Source: Burkholderiales bacterium (lineage in GTDB: Bacteria; Pseudomonadota; Gammaproteobacteria; Burkholderiales; Burkholderiaceae_C). From it: 40,649 nt of DNA. Below the pieces are notes generated by a model. That model worked only from the letters and a program-made list of their open reading frames with translations, searched no databases and was not told the origin of the DNA. The DNA is taken from the NCBI GenBank assembly GCA_947381415.1, contig CANCVB010000025.1:1-40649 (forward strand), read 5' to 3'. The position numbers and the translations under genes were made by a program. Each line of letters opens with the position of its first letter. Within the stretch, counting starts at the first letter, position 1. This document shows, one piece after another, positions 8,459 through 15,836 of this stretch.

Positions 8459-9286
8459 ATGAATGCACCCGCAGAAGTTTCCATGATGCATGACCGTCAC
8501 CAAAAGCTGGGTGATGGTGTTTCCCCGCCATTGCCGCAGCCCCGCAAGTTCAATAATGTTCAAGAGGAGCGTTTGCACCGCAAGCAAATGTTGGCCGCCG
8601 CTTTTCGCTTGTTTTCGCGCTTTGGTTTTGACGAAGGTGTTGCAGGACATATCACTGCGCGTGATCCTGAATACACTGATACTTTCTGGGTCAATCCCTT
8701 TGGCGTGCATTTCAGTCAAATCAAAGTATCGAACCTGATTCGCGTTGATCAGCGTGGAAATGTGGTGGAAGGCGTCCTGCCAGTGAATGAAGCCGCGTTT
8801 GCCATCCATTCACGTATTCACCATGCCCGCCCTGATGTGGTTGCGGCCGCGCATACCCACGCGCCCCATGGCCGTGCCTGGTCTACGCTGGGCAAACCAC
8901 TGGACATCATTTCGCTGGATTCATGTGCGTTCTACAAAGACCATGTGGTCTATGACGATTTTGACGGCGTGGTCTTGGAGCTGGAAGAGGGCGTGCGTAT
9001 TGCCAATGCCTTGGCACAAAGCAAGGGTGTTATTTTGCAAAACCACGGCTTGTTGACGGTTGGCGACTCGGTAGAGGCCGCAGCTTGGTGGTACATCGCC
9101 ATGGAGCGCTGCTGCCAGGTGCAATTGATGGCTGAGGCGGCTTCCCATGGCAAGCCATTGAAGATGGTGACACAAGCGGCTGCTGAGCAGGCTTATCCCA
9201 TCGTAGGCTCATCCTATGCGGGCTGGTTTCAGTTTCAGCCCTTGTTTGCGCGTATTTCAAAAGACCAACCCGATCTGTTTGACTAA
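8459..9286 (+). CDS. Class II aldolase/adducin domain protein
   Basis: 275 residues. The metal-binding motif AAHTHAPHG has His132 and His134, and a third ligand is expected in LQNHGLLTVG (His196); together they form the Zn site of the fuculose-1-phosphate aldolase/adducin fold. An acidic catalytic residue is not obvious, and many family members of this type (with a long N-terminal segment RLHRKQMLAAAFRLFSRFGFDEGVAGHITARDPE) are of unassigned activity. Cytoplasmic. AGGAGA lies 9 bases upstream of the ATG. It is third in a plus-strand set with the acyl-CoA synthetase and the binding protein, which suggests a small catabolic unit of unknown substrate. Confidence 0.85.
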   Translation: MNAPAEVSMMHDRHQKLGDGVSPPLPQPRKFNNVQEERLHRKQMLAAAFRLFSRFGFDEGVAGHITARDPEYTDTFWVNPFGVHFSQIKVSNLIRVDQRGNVVEGVLPVNEAAFAIHSRIHHARPDVVAAAHTHAPHGRAWSTLGKPLDIISLDSCAFYKDHVVYDDFDGVVLELEEGVRIANALAQSKGVILQNHGLLTVGDSVEAAAWWYIAMERCCQVQLMAEAASHGKPLKMVTQAAAEQAYPIVGSSYAGWFQFQPLFARISKDQPDLFD

Positions 9287-9299
9287 GCGCACAAAGCTG

Positions 9300-9318
9300 G
9301 TTGCACCCCTGGTGCAAC
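9300..9318. terminator. Hairpin between convergent aldolase and MFS genes
   Basis: GTTGCACC (9300-9307) and GGTGCAAC (9311-9318) form a perfect 8-base stem with a 3-base loop in the 35-base gap between two converging genes. No T run follows on either strand, so it is not a classical intrinsic terminator. It may still act as a bidirectional stop or as an mRNA 3'-end protector. Confidence 0.55.
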
Positions 9319-9321
9319 AGT

Positions 9322-10536
9322 TCATTGGGCGATGGTGTCGCGCTTGGCCAAATCGGGAAAGAGTTTCAACCAGGCCAACGCCACCAACACCGTTCCCAAA
9401 CCGCCCAACACCACTGCGCCAACCGGACCCAACATAGCAGCGGTTGCACCTGATTCAAATTCGCCCAGTTCATTGGATGCACCGATGAACACACCGTTGA
9501 CCGCAGCCACCCGGCCGCGCATTTCATCGGGTGTTTCGTATTGCATCAACGTCAGGCGGGTCACCACGCTGATGTTGTCAGCCGCTCCAGCAATGGCCAA
9601 CAGCACAATCGACAAACCCAAATGCGTCGACAAGCCAAAAGCCACATTGGCCAAACCAAAGACGGCAACGGATGCCAGCAATTTGTAGCCAACGGCTTTG
9701 TGAATGGGCCAACGCGTCATCACAATAGACATGAGCAGTGCCCCGATAGCAGGTGCAGCCCTTAACAGTCCCAGCGCTTGGGGGCCACCATGCAGTATGT
9801 CTTTGGCATAAATAGGCAGCAAAGCGGTCGCGCCGCCCAGCAAGACTGCAAACAAATCCAATGAAATGGCACCCAACAATACTTTACGCTGCAGCACAAA
9901 ACGCAAGCCCGCAAACAAAGACTGCCATGAAGCGGCCAGATGTGAAGCCACATGGTGATAGCGTACGGACAAGCTTAGTGCAAAAGCCAAGATAAACAAG
10001 ACGGCGCAACACAGGTAAACCGTTGATGCCCCTTGTGTGTAAATGACGCCGCCCATCGCGGGGCCACCGATGATGGCAATTTCCACGCCTGTAGAGCTCA
10101 ACGCCGTGGCTCGCTGCAACAGTTCTTTGGGAACCAACAAAGGTGTGATGGCTTGCTGTGAGGGCATTTGAAAAGAACGGTTGATCCCCAAAACCAAGGC
10201 GATGCCGAAGATCAATTCGCGGCTCTCAATGTGTTCCAGCATGGCCCACAAGAGCAAGAAAGCTATCAGGGCTTGCAGCAGCATGCAACAGGCAAAGATG
10301 CGCCCTCGATGGTAGCGATCGATGAGTTGACCTGCGGGTAAAGCCATCAGCAAGGCTGGGATAAATTGAAACAACCCCACCAATCCCAAATCCCAGGCGC
10401 TGCCAGTGATGTCATACATGTGCCAAGAGATGCCAAGCATCAGCATTTGGCTGGCTGAAATACCGCATAAGCGCGCAAGCCAAAAACGCATGAAAGCGGA
10501 TTGGCTGAACAAAGCACTGTAATGAGAAGTGGTCAT
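9322..10536 (-). CDS. MFS transporter (MFS_3/EntS-like)
   Basis: 404 residues with about 12 hydrophobic segments. It begins FMRFWLARLCGISASQMLMLGISWHMYDITGSAWDLGLVGL, and the loop QLIDRYHRGR is the motif-A-like signature between helices 2 and 3. The family includes exporters such as EntS and many uncharacterised proteins. The start ATG 10536 overlaps the thiE stop as ATGA, so it is translated as the last cistron of the thiO-thiS-thiG-thiE operon. This context suggests, but does not show, transport of a thiamine-related compound. An export role in detoxification is equally possible. Confidence 0.85.
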   Translation of the reverse strand: MTTSHYSALFSQSAFMRFWLARLCGISASQMLMLGISWHMYDITGSAWDLGLVGLFQFIPALLMALPAGQLIDRYHRGRIFACCMLLQALIAFLLLWAMLEHIESRELIFGIALVLGINRSFQMPSQQAITPLLVPKELLQRATALSSTGVEIAIIGGPAMGGVIYTQGASTVYLCCAVLFILAFALSLSVRYHHVASHLAASWQSLFAGLRFVLQRKVLLGAISLDLFAVLLGGATALLPIYAKDILHGGPQALGLLRAAPAIGALLMSIVMTRWPIHKAVGYKLLASVAVFGLANVAFGLSTHLGLSIVLLAIAGAADNISVVTRLTLMQYETPDEMRGRVAAVNGVFIGASNELGEFESGATAAMLGPVGAVVLGGLGTVLVALAWLKLFPDLAKRDTIAQ

Positions 10537-11462
10537 AAAAAGTGACGGGGTTCAATGCTTGCTTGTGCAATACATGTTTTTAGCGACGCAACAGCTGCGG
10601 CAACGTCTTGCGCTCCTGTGATGGCTCTGACCACAGCCGCAGAGCCCACCCCTGTCTTCATCACGGCAGGCAAAGACGCAAGGTCAATACCACCAATCGC
10701 AACAGTCGGTGTCGCATGCATCAAGCGTACATAGTGTTCAAGACGCCCTAAACCCTGAGGTGCTGTCTCCATGCGTTTAAGCGTGGTTGGAAAAACCGCG
10801 CCCAAAGCCACATAGCTGGGCTGCCAAGCATGAGCCACCAACATTTCACTATAGCCATGAGAGCTGATTCCCAGTCGCAAGCCAGAAGTGCGAAGCCGGT
10901 TCAACGATGCCTCTTGCAAATCTTCTTGACCGAGGTGCACACCGTATGCGCCCGCATCGATGGCCTGTTGCCAATGGTCGTTGATAAACAGCAGCGATGA
11001 AGAGTTGCTTGCGGCTTTCACCGCTGACTGAATCTGTGTCTGAACCGCATGTAGATCATCCGATTTGAAACGCAGTTGAACGGTAGGCACTCCCAATTGC
11101 ACAAGCCTGTCCACCCATTGTGCATCGGGGACAACGGCATACAAGCCTAATTTTTCAGGACATGGAGGAAAGCTTGATGAATGATGGGTGGGTGTCAGCC
11201 CAAAATCAGCTGGGTGGCATGGCCAGGCCGCGGGGTCAAAGGATTGGTTGCGAAGACTTTGGGCATCCCAGGCACTGGCAATGCATTCTGCATCTTTGGC
11301 AATAAAGCCCAGGCTGCGGGCGGCCAACCATGCACTTTGGTAAACCGGGCTTGGGTAGTCGTGACGCTCAGATACAAACGTTTGACAAGGCAATGCAGGT
11401 GCAATTTGCAACTGAGGGTGGTGCTGGGCAATGGTGCTTGCCCGTTGGAGAATTTCGTTCAT
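10533..11462 (-). CDS. thiE: Thiamine phosphate synthase with N-terminal extension
   Basis: 309 residues from ATG 11462, which overlaps the thiG stop as ATGA; a TTG at 11474 is the only longer start. The ThiE TIM barrel occupies about residues 104-300, with family motifs INDHW, GVHLGQEDL (residues 174-182), LGISSHGYSE, YVALGAVFPTTLK and VAIGGID. It joins HMP pyrophosphate to the thiazole phosphate carboxylate, giving thiamine phosphate. Residues 1-100 are extra relative to the usual ~210-residue ThiE. They include AWLAARSLGFIAKDAECIASAWDAQ, which I recall from other Burkholderiales ThiE proteins, and have no recognised function. MFS gene follows with an ATGA overlap. Confidence 0.93.
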   Translation of the reverse strand: MNEILQRASTIAQHHPQLQIAPALPCQTFVSERHDYPSPVYQSAWLAARSLGFIAKDAECIASAWDAQSLRNQSFDPAAWPCHPADFGLTPTHHSSSFPPCPEKLGLYAVVPDAQWVDRLVQLGVPTVQLRFKSDDLHAVQTQIQSAVKAASNSSSLLFINDHWQQAIDAGAYGVHLGQEDLQEASLNRLRTSGLRLGISSHGYSEMLVAHAWQPSYVALGAVFPTTLKRMETAPQGLGRLEHYVRLMHATPTVAIGGIDLASLPAVMKTGVGSAAVVRAITGAQDVAAAVASLKTCIAQASIEPRHFL

Positions 11463-12253
11463 TCGTGGTGCCAAAAAGGTTTGCCCAGTGTAGGTGTGCT
11501 TGGCTGAGCCGATTCGTGGGCTTGCATCGCACCTGATAAAAATGCGGTTCTGCCTGCGATGACAGCTTTGGCAAACGCATCTGCCATGCGAACTGGATCG
11601 TTGGCCAGTGCCACCGCGGTATTCAACAGCACGGCGTCATAACCCCATTCCATCACGGTACAAGCGTGTGAGGGAAGGCCTAAACCGGCATCCACTATCA
11701 AGGGTACCTGTATGCGTTCACGAAGCGTGCGCATCGCATAGGCATTTAACGGCCCCTTGCCAGTCCCAATCGGGGCAGCCCACGGCATCACTGCCTGGCA
11801 ACCGACATCCACCAATCGTTGACAAAGCACCAGGTCCTCTGTGCAATACGGTAAAACCTTAAAGCCATCTTTGATGAGTTTTTCAGCTGCCAAGGGCAAA
11901 TTCAAAGTGTCTGGTTGCAAGGTGTAATCGTCACCAATCAGTTCCAGTTTGATCCAGTCGGTTTCAAATACTTCACGCGCCATTTGAGCGGTGGTGTAAA
12001 CCTCATCAATACTGTGGCAACCCGCTGTATTGGGCAGGACAGGTATTTGCATGGCTTGCAATAATTTCCAAAACACAGGAGAGGTTTGGGCATGGGCATT
12101 CTCACGTCGCAATGACGCCGTCAGCATGGCGGGTTGTGCGAGCTCTACCGCTTGGCTCAAAATAGCTGGCGAGGGGTAGCGTGAGGTCCCCAAAAGCAAT
12201 CTGCTTTTGAATGTTTCTCCGTACAGCAACCATTCATCAGGTGTAGTCAACAT
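11459..12253 (-). CDS. thiG: Thiazole synthase
   Basis: 264 residues, normal length. It uses 1-deoxy-D-xylulose 5-phosphate, dehydroglycine and ThiS thiocarboxylate to form the thiazole ring. Visible signatures are FKSRLLLGTSRYPSP at residues 15-29, LPNTAGCHS near 73-81, the Schiff-base Lys in DWIKLELIGD (K102), MPWAAPIGTGKG, and VDAGLGLPSHACTVMEWGYDAVLLNTA. Cytoplasmic. It lies between thiS (3 bases between the thiG start and the thiS stop) and thiE. The glycine oxidase ThiO upstream would supply dehydroglycine aerobically. Confidence 0.96.
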   Translation of the reverse strand: MLTTPDEWLLYGETFKSRLLLGTSRYPSPAILSQAVELAQPAMLTASLRRENAHAQTSPVFWKLLQAMQIPVLPNTAGCHSIDEVYTTAQMAREVFETDWIKLELIGDDYTLQPDTLNLPLAAEKLIKDGFKVLPYCTEDLVLCQRLVDVGCQAVMPWAAPIGTGKGPLNAYAMRTLRERIQVPLIVDAGLGLPSHACTVMEWGYDAVLLNTAVALANDPVRMADAFAKAVIAGRTAFLSGAMQAHESAQPSTPTLGKPFWHHE

Positions 12254-12256
12254 GGC

Positions 12257-12454
12257 TTAGCCTCCAGTGATGGGAACAATGAGATCGATGCGGTCTTTGT
12301 CGCTGAGCACAGTTTGGGTGTACAGACTCTTTGGGACAAATTGGTTGTTTACCGCAGCTGCAAACGGCGGGGTTATTTGGCTGAGAACGATGGCATCTTG
12401 CAAGGTCGCGCCCATGGTCATCTCTAAGGCTTGTTGGTTGATCCAGATTTGCAT
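12257..12454 (-). CDS. thiS: Sulfur carrier protein
   Basis: 65 residues ending VPITGG. The C-terminal Gly-Gly is adenylated and converted to thiocarboxylate before sulfur transfer to ThiG. The beta-grasp pattern (MQIWINQQALEM, LQDAIV, FAAAVNNQFVPKSLY, DKDRIDLIVPI) fits ThiS. It is tightly packed, with 2 bases to the thiO stop on one side and 3 to the thiG start on the other. The thiF adenylyltransferase is not in the window. Confidence 0.95.
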   Translation of the reverse strand: MQIWINQQALEMTMGATLQDAIVLSQITPPFAAAVNNQFVPKSLYTQTVLSDKDRIDLIVPITGG

Positions 12455-12456
12455 AC

Positions 12457-13524
12457 TCAGTCGTCCACCATCAGTTGAATCCCCAGCTCAATGGCCAGTT
12501 GGCGGTTTCCGTTCATCAAGCCCAAGGCGGCATCAAGCAGGGCAGGGGCGATCAAAAAACCATGGCGGTAAAGGCCGTTGACAGCGATACAACGCCGCTT
12601 ATGCAGACGGATGGCGGGAAGGTTATCCGCCAAGGTGGGTCTTACCTGGGCATTGATTTCCAGGATGCGAGCCTCAGCAAACCCCTTGTGCACACTGTAG
12701 GCCGCGCTCAACAGTTCAAGACTGGAGCGCACACTGGCAGGCGTTGTATCGTCGCTTTCAATTTCGGTGGCCCCAATGACAAAGACGCCATTCTCTTTGG
12801 GCGCAATGTACAAAGGATAGCGCGGGTGGATAAGACGCAAAGGGCGTGTGAGTTCGACTTCAGGTGCATGAACGCGCAATACCTCACCCCTGACTCCGCG
12901 CAAGTGTTGCCAATCCTGTCGCGCACCCAAGCCTCGGCAATCAATCACCCAATCCGCTTGCGTGAACTGTTCGGGCGATACCTCGCTTGCGTAGTGCAGG
13001 GTCACGGATTGTTGCGCGAGTTGTTGTTGCAGCGCATCCAGCAATTGGCGGTTATCTAGTTGACCTTCATCTGGCAGGTAAAGGCCCGTTTGGAAGGAGG
13101 CGGCCAGTGAGGGTTCAAGGGCATGCAGGGCTTGTCTGTCCAGCGTTATGGGTGCTTGCAATTGAGGCAAATGTTGGTGTGTATCGTCCAGTTTGGAGAC
13201 AAAGCGATGGGCCTCTGCTGCATCTTGGCGATGCCAGACCACCAAGGTCCCAAGCTGTTGAAAATACACTGGTTCCCCAAGCTGAGCGATGATTTTCGGC
13301 CAACGCTGCAGGCCATAAACACCCATACGCACCACGTTGAGTTCGGTGATTGCTGACTCGGCCATGGGGGCCAACATGGCGGCCGCCACCCAAGCTGCAG
13401 AGCCTTGCACAGACTGCGGTTTGGCTTCATGAATGTCCACTTTGTGACCTTGCGCACCCAAGGCCCATGCCATCAAGCGCCCCATCAAGCCCGCCCCTAA
13501 GACCACACAGTGCTGGGAGTGCAT
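12457..13524 (-). CDS. thiO: Glycine oxidase, FAD-dependent
   Basis: 355 residues from ATG 13524, with GGAGG 6 bases upstream; a GTG directly before it (13527) is too close to that site. The N-terminal dinucleotide-binding motif VVLGAGLMGRLMAWALGAQGHKVDIHEA binds FAD. Internal segments SAAWVAAAMLAPMAE and YIAPKENGVFVIGATEIE are typical of ThiO-type D-amino acid oxidases. It oxidises glycine to dehydroglycine for thiazole synthesis, the oxygen-dependent alternative to ThiH. It is first in the thiO-thiS-thiG-thiE-MFS operon. Only 35-53 bases separate it from the divergent thiD start, leaving no room for a TPP riboswitch leader. Confidence 0.93.
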   Translation of the reverse strand: MHSQHCVVLGAGLMGRLMAWALGAQGHKVDIHEAKPQSVQGSAAWVAAAMLAPMAESAITELNVVRMGVYGLQRWPKIIAQLGEPVYFQQLGTLVVWHRQDAAEAHRFVSKLDDTHQHLPQLQAPITLDRQALHALEPSLAASFQTGLYLPDEGQLDNRQLLDALQQQLAQQSVTLHYASEVSPEQFTQADWVIDCRGLGARQDWQHLRGVRGEVLRVHAPEVELTRPLRLIHPRYPLYIAPKENGVFVIGATEIESDDTTPASVRSSLELLSAAYSVHKGFAEARILEINAQVRPTLADNLPAIRLHKRRCIAVNGLYRHGFLIAPALLDAALGLMNGNRQLAIELGIQLMVDD

Positions 13525-13559
13525 CACAGTCCTCCCTTTGAAACACGGTCGGTCTGGAT

Positions 13560-14420
13560 ATGAAGATAATCCCGACCATGCATACTTCTGTCAACGCCCA
13601 ATACCCCCGTGTCCTGACCATCGCTGGGTCCGATTCTGGTGGAGGGGCTGGCATTCAGGCCGATCTCAAAACCATGGCTGCCTTGGGTTGTTATGGCATG
13701 ACGGCCATCACAGCATTGACGGCACAAAACACCTTGGGTGTCCAAGCCATTCAAGCCATACCCCCAGCTTTTTTGAAGGCGCAGTTGCAATCTGTGTTGG
13801 ATGATATGGGGGTGGATGCCGTCAAAATTGGCATGTTGCATTCCCCTGAGGTGGTGGAAGTGGTGGCTTGGGCGATCGACCATTACCAACTCAAAAAAGT
13901 CGTACTCGACCCTGTCATGGTTGCAACCAGTGGTGACAAATTGATCGCCGAAGAAACCATAGCGGTGCTGGTCAGCGAGTTGTTTCCGCGCGTCCAACTG
14001 ATCACCCCCAATTTGGATGAAGCTGGCTTGCTGTTGGCGCGTCCGCTCAGAGATCAATCCGCTTTGTATGGGGCTGCTTGCGACTTGCAAGCGATGGGCG
14101 CGGCTGGCGTTCTCCTCAAGGGAGGGCATTTGCCGGGAGACGACTTGCAGGACTTGCTTTTGCTGTCTGACGGCCAATCGCATGCCATGCACAGTCAGCG
14201 TATTGCCAGTCGCAATGTGCACGGCACAGGTTGTACCTTGTCGTCTGCGATTGCCAGTTACTGGGCTTTGGGGTCGGACTTGTATGCTTCGGTGGTACAA
14301 GCCCGGGCCTTTATTTTGGGCGCGATACAAGCAGGCGCCAAAGTCAGCACGGGAGCAGGACACGGGCCTTTGAACCACGGGTTTTCGCCACAGGTCATGC
14401 ATATCAAGCTAGCTTCTTAG
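13560..14420 (+). CDS. thiD: Hydroxymethylpyrimidine/phosphomethylpyrimidine kinase
   Basis: 286 residues from ATG 13560; a second ATG at 13578 gives 280 residues and neither has a strong ribosome site. Ribokinase-like fold: TIAGSDSGGGAGIQADLKTMAALGCYGMTAITALTAQNT near the N-terminus, LDPVMVATSGDKL in the middle, ITPNLDEAGLL, and the anion hole HGTGCTLSSAIA with Cys225. It phosphorylates HMP and HMP-P to HMP-PP, the pyrimidine substrate of ThiE. It is divergent from thiO and its 3' end overlaps the end of cytX by 17 bases, tail to tail. Confidence 0.95.
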   Translation: MKIIPTMHTSVNAQYPRVLTIAGSDSGGGAGIQADLKTMAALGCYGMTAITALTAQNTLGVQAIQAIPPAFLKAQLQSVLDDMGVDAVKIGMLHSPEVVEVVAWAIDHYQLKKVVLDPVMVATSGDKLIAEETIAVLVSELFPRVQLITPNLDEAGLLLARPLRDQSALYGAACDLQAMGAAGVLLKGGHLPGDDLQDLLLLSDGQSHAMHSQRIASRNVHGTGCTLSSAIASYWALGSDLYASVVQARAFILGAIQAGAKVSTGAGHGPLNHGFSPQVMHIKLAS

Positions 14421-15681
14421 CAGGCTTGGTTAACCAAGACATCGCCAAGGTAAATGCCAAACTGGGTATGGCCGATCCCCACTCGGGGGCAAACTGGGCA
14501 CAGACATGGAACACGCCGATGCCAAGTAACCACAGGAGTGCGGGTAGCAGGTGAAACGGGGTGGCTTGCGGGGCCGTTGGCTGGCTACCCATGCGCCCCA
14601 AAATCACGCCATACAAAGGAATGAACACCGAACTCAGCATGAGCAAAAAGGGCTCAAGACTGTGCATGGGTAAAACAATGGCTAATGCGGTGCATACACC
14701 TGCAATCAACATGCCCCAGGTTTTCAACGACCATTCACCCCAAAGACTGAGGCTGTTCAAAGACGCAGAATACACATCGCCATATGCATTGTCTAACTCA
14801 TCAACCAAGATCAAACCTAAAGCCAACAGACCACCTTGCGCCAATAGCAAGGTGTTGACCATGTCCATATCGGGCGCTGAGACGCTAACGACCAAGACAC
14901 CCAAGGCATAACACCAGATATTGGCCAGGGCATAGGCGGCCCAGGTGGCTTTCACCGTGGTACGGCTGTTTTGGCCATGTCGAGCGTAATCGGCCACCAG
15001 CGGCAACCAAGATACGGGCATGGCCATCACCAAGTCGATGGCAGATAAAAATCCCATGCTGTGGTCCCCTGACTTATGCCAAAAAGCGCCCACATCTTGG
15101 GTGGAAAGCACAGATAGAAATTGCCAACTCAACCAAGCAAGCGACATCACGACCAGTGGCAAGCCCCATTTGCTGACAAAACCGCGCACCAAGCCGAGCA
15201 TGGAACTGGCCATGAGCAACATTAAGATGCCACCCCACACCAAGGTGACCACCCACGCAAAGTTGCCCGACCACGCCCAGTGGTGTTCAAGCATGGCGAG
15301 CGTGCCATCGCGCATGATGACCAGTTCGAAAGCGGTCCATCCGACCAATTGAACGATGTTGAGAACGATAGGTAATTTTGCAAAACCACTGCCATACACC
15401 TGGTGAATCAGACCCGCACTGGTCAGCCCGGTATCGCAACCTATTTGGGCGACCCAGGCAAGCAAGCCTGCACCAAGCAATGAGCCCACAACAATGGCCA
15501 TCATGGCTTCTTGCGTACCCATGGCAGGTACCAAATACGCACCGACCTGAATGACCAGCAGGCCAACACCTAGGCTGAACCACAGTGAGGCGTGACTGTA
15601 GCCTGTGAAAACGCGGTCTGCATTTTGTATTGGCAAGAGAGCCGTATTGGAAATCGTGTCGGTTTGAGCCATTTTTTTCAT
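14404..15681 (-). CDS. cytX: NCS1 permease, probable hydroxymethylpyrimidine transporter
   Basis: 425 residues with about 11-12 hydrophobic segments. The pattern FTGYSHASLWFSLGVGLLVIQVGAYLVPA near the start and VSWLPLVADYARHGQNSRTT in the middle fits the cytosine/purine/hydantoin NCS1 family. The TPP riboswitch directly upstream and thiD just downstream identify it as the CytX-type carrier thought to import the thiamine pyrimidine moiety. Inner membrane. Start ATG 15681 sits in the loop of a small AT-rich hairpin; ATG 15672 is an alternative. No Shine-Dalgarno stands out for either. Confidence 0.9.
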   Translation of the reverse strand: MKKMAQTDTISNTALLPIQNADRVFTGYSHASLWFSLGVGLLVIQVGAYLVPAMGTQEAMMAIVVGSLLGAGLLAWVAQIGCDTGLTSAGLIHQVYGSGFAKLPIVLNIVQLVGWTAFELVIMRDGTLAMLEHHWAWSGNFAWVVTLVWGGILMLLMASSMLGLVRGFVSKWGLPLVVMSLAWLSWQFLSVLSTQDVGAFWHKSGDHSMGFLSAIDLVMAMPVSWLPLVADYARHGQNSRTTVKATWAAYALANIWCYALGVLVVSVSAPDMDMVNTLLLAQGGLLALGLILVDELDNAYGDVYSASLNSLSLWGEWSLKTWGMLIAGVCTALAIVLPMHSLEPFLLMLSSVFIPLYGVILGRMGSQPTAPQATPFHLLPALLWLLGIGVFHVCAQFAPEWGSAIPSLAFTLAMSWLTKPAKKLA

Positions 15682-15694
15682 TCAAAGAAATGGC
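15668..15694 (-). promoter_or_regulatory. Possible start-codon hairpin of cytX (expression platform)
   Basis: GCCATTT (15668-15674) and AAATGGC (15688-15694) pair, and a further three A-T pairs extend the stem past one mismatch. The 5-base loop carries part of ATG 15681 and the stem covers ATG 15672. It lies about 50 bases after the riboswitch aptamer, so it could be part of a translational control structure. The stem is AT-rich and weak. Confidence 0.4.
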
Positions 15695-15745
15695 AGTTCG
15701 GCGCGGTGTGCAGTCATCTCAAAGGATGGGGCTGTCAGATGCCGT

Positions 15746-15821
15746 GCTTCCCTGCGCGAGGATTACCTCAATCAGGTTCAAAGGGACTTTCTCAGTCAAC
15801 CCGAAGGCCAACACCCCTAGC
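15746..15821 (-). promoter_or_regulatory. TPP riboswitch (THI element) of cytX
   Basis: Read on the minus strand from 15821, the sequence has the conserved aptamer pieces in order: AGGGGTG, the CTGAGA box, CCCTTTGAACCTGA, a short variable stem (TTGAGG-TAAT-CCTC) and GCGCAGGGAAGC. GCT at the 5' end pairs with AGC at the 3' end to close P1, as in known thi-box RNAs. It should bind thiamine pyrophosphate and lower cytX expression. The aptamer starts 16 bases after the stop of the upstream decarboxylase gene, so the promoter lies within that gene or transcription reads through from it. Confidence 0.96.
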
Positions 15822-15836
15822 GAATGCCACCAAATT

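Noticed and set aside
13524..14402. Minus-strand open frame (292 codons) antisense to thiD
   Set aside because: thiD motifs are unambiguous on the plus strand; the antisense frame has no family signature.
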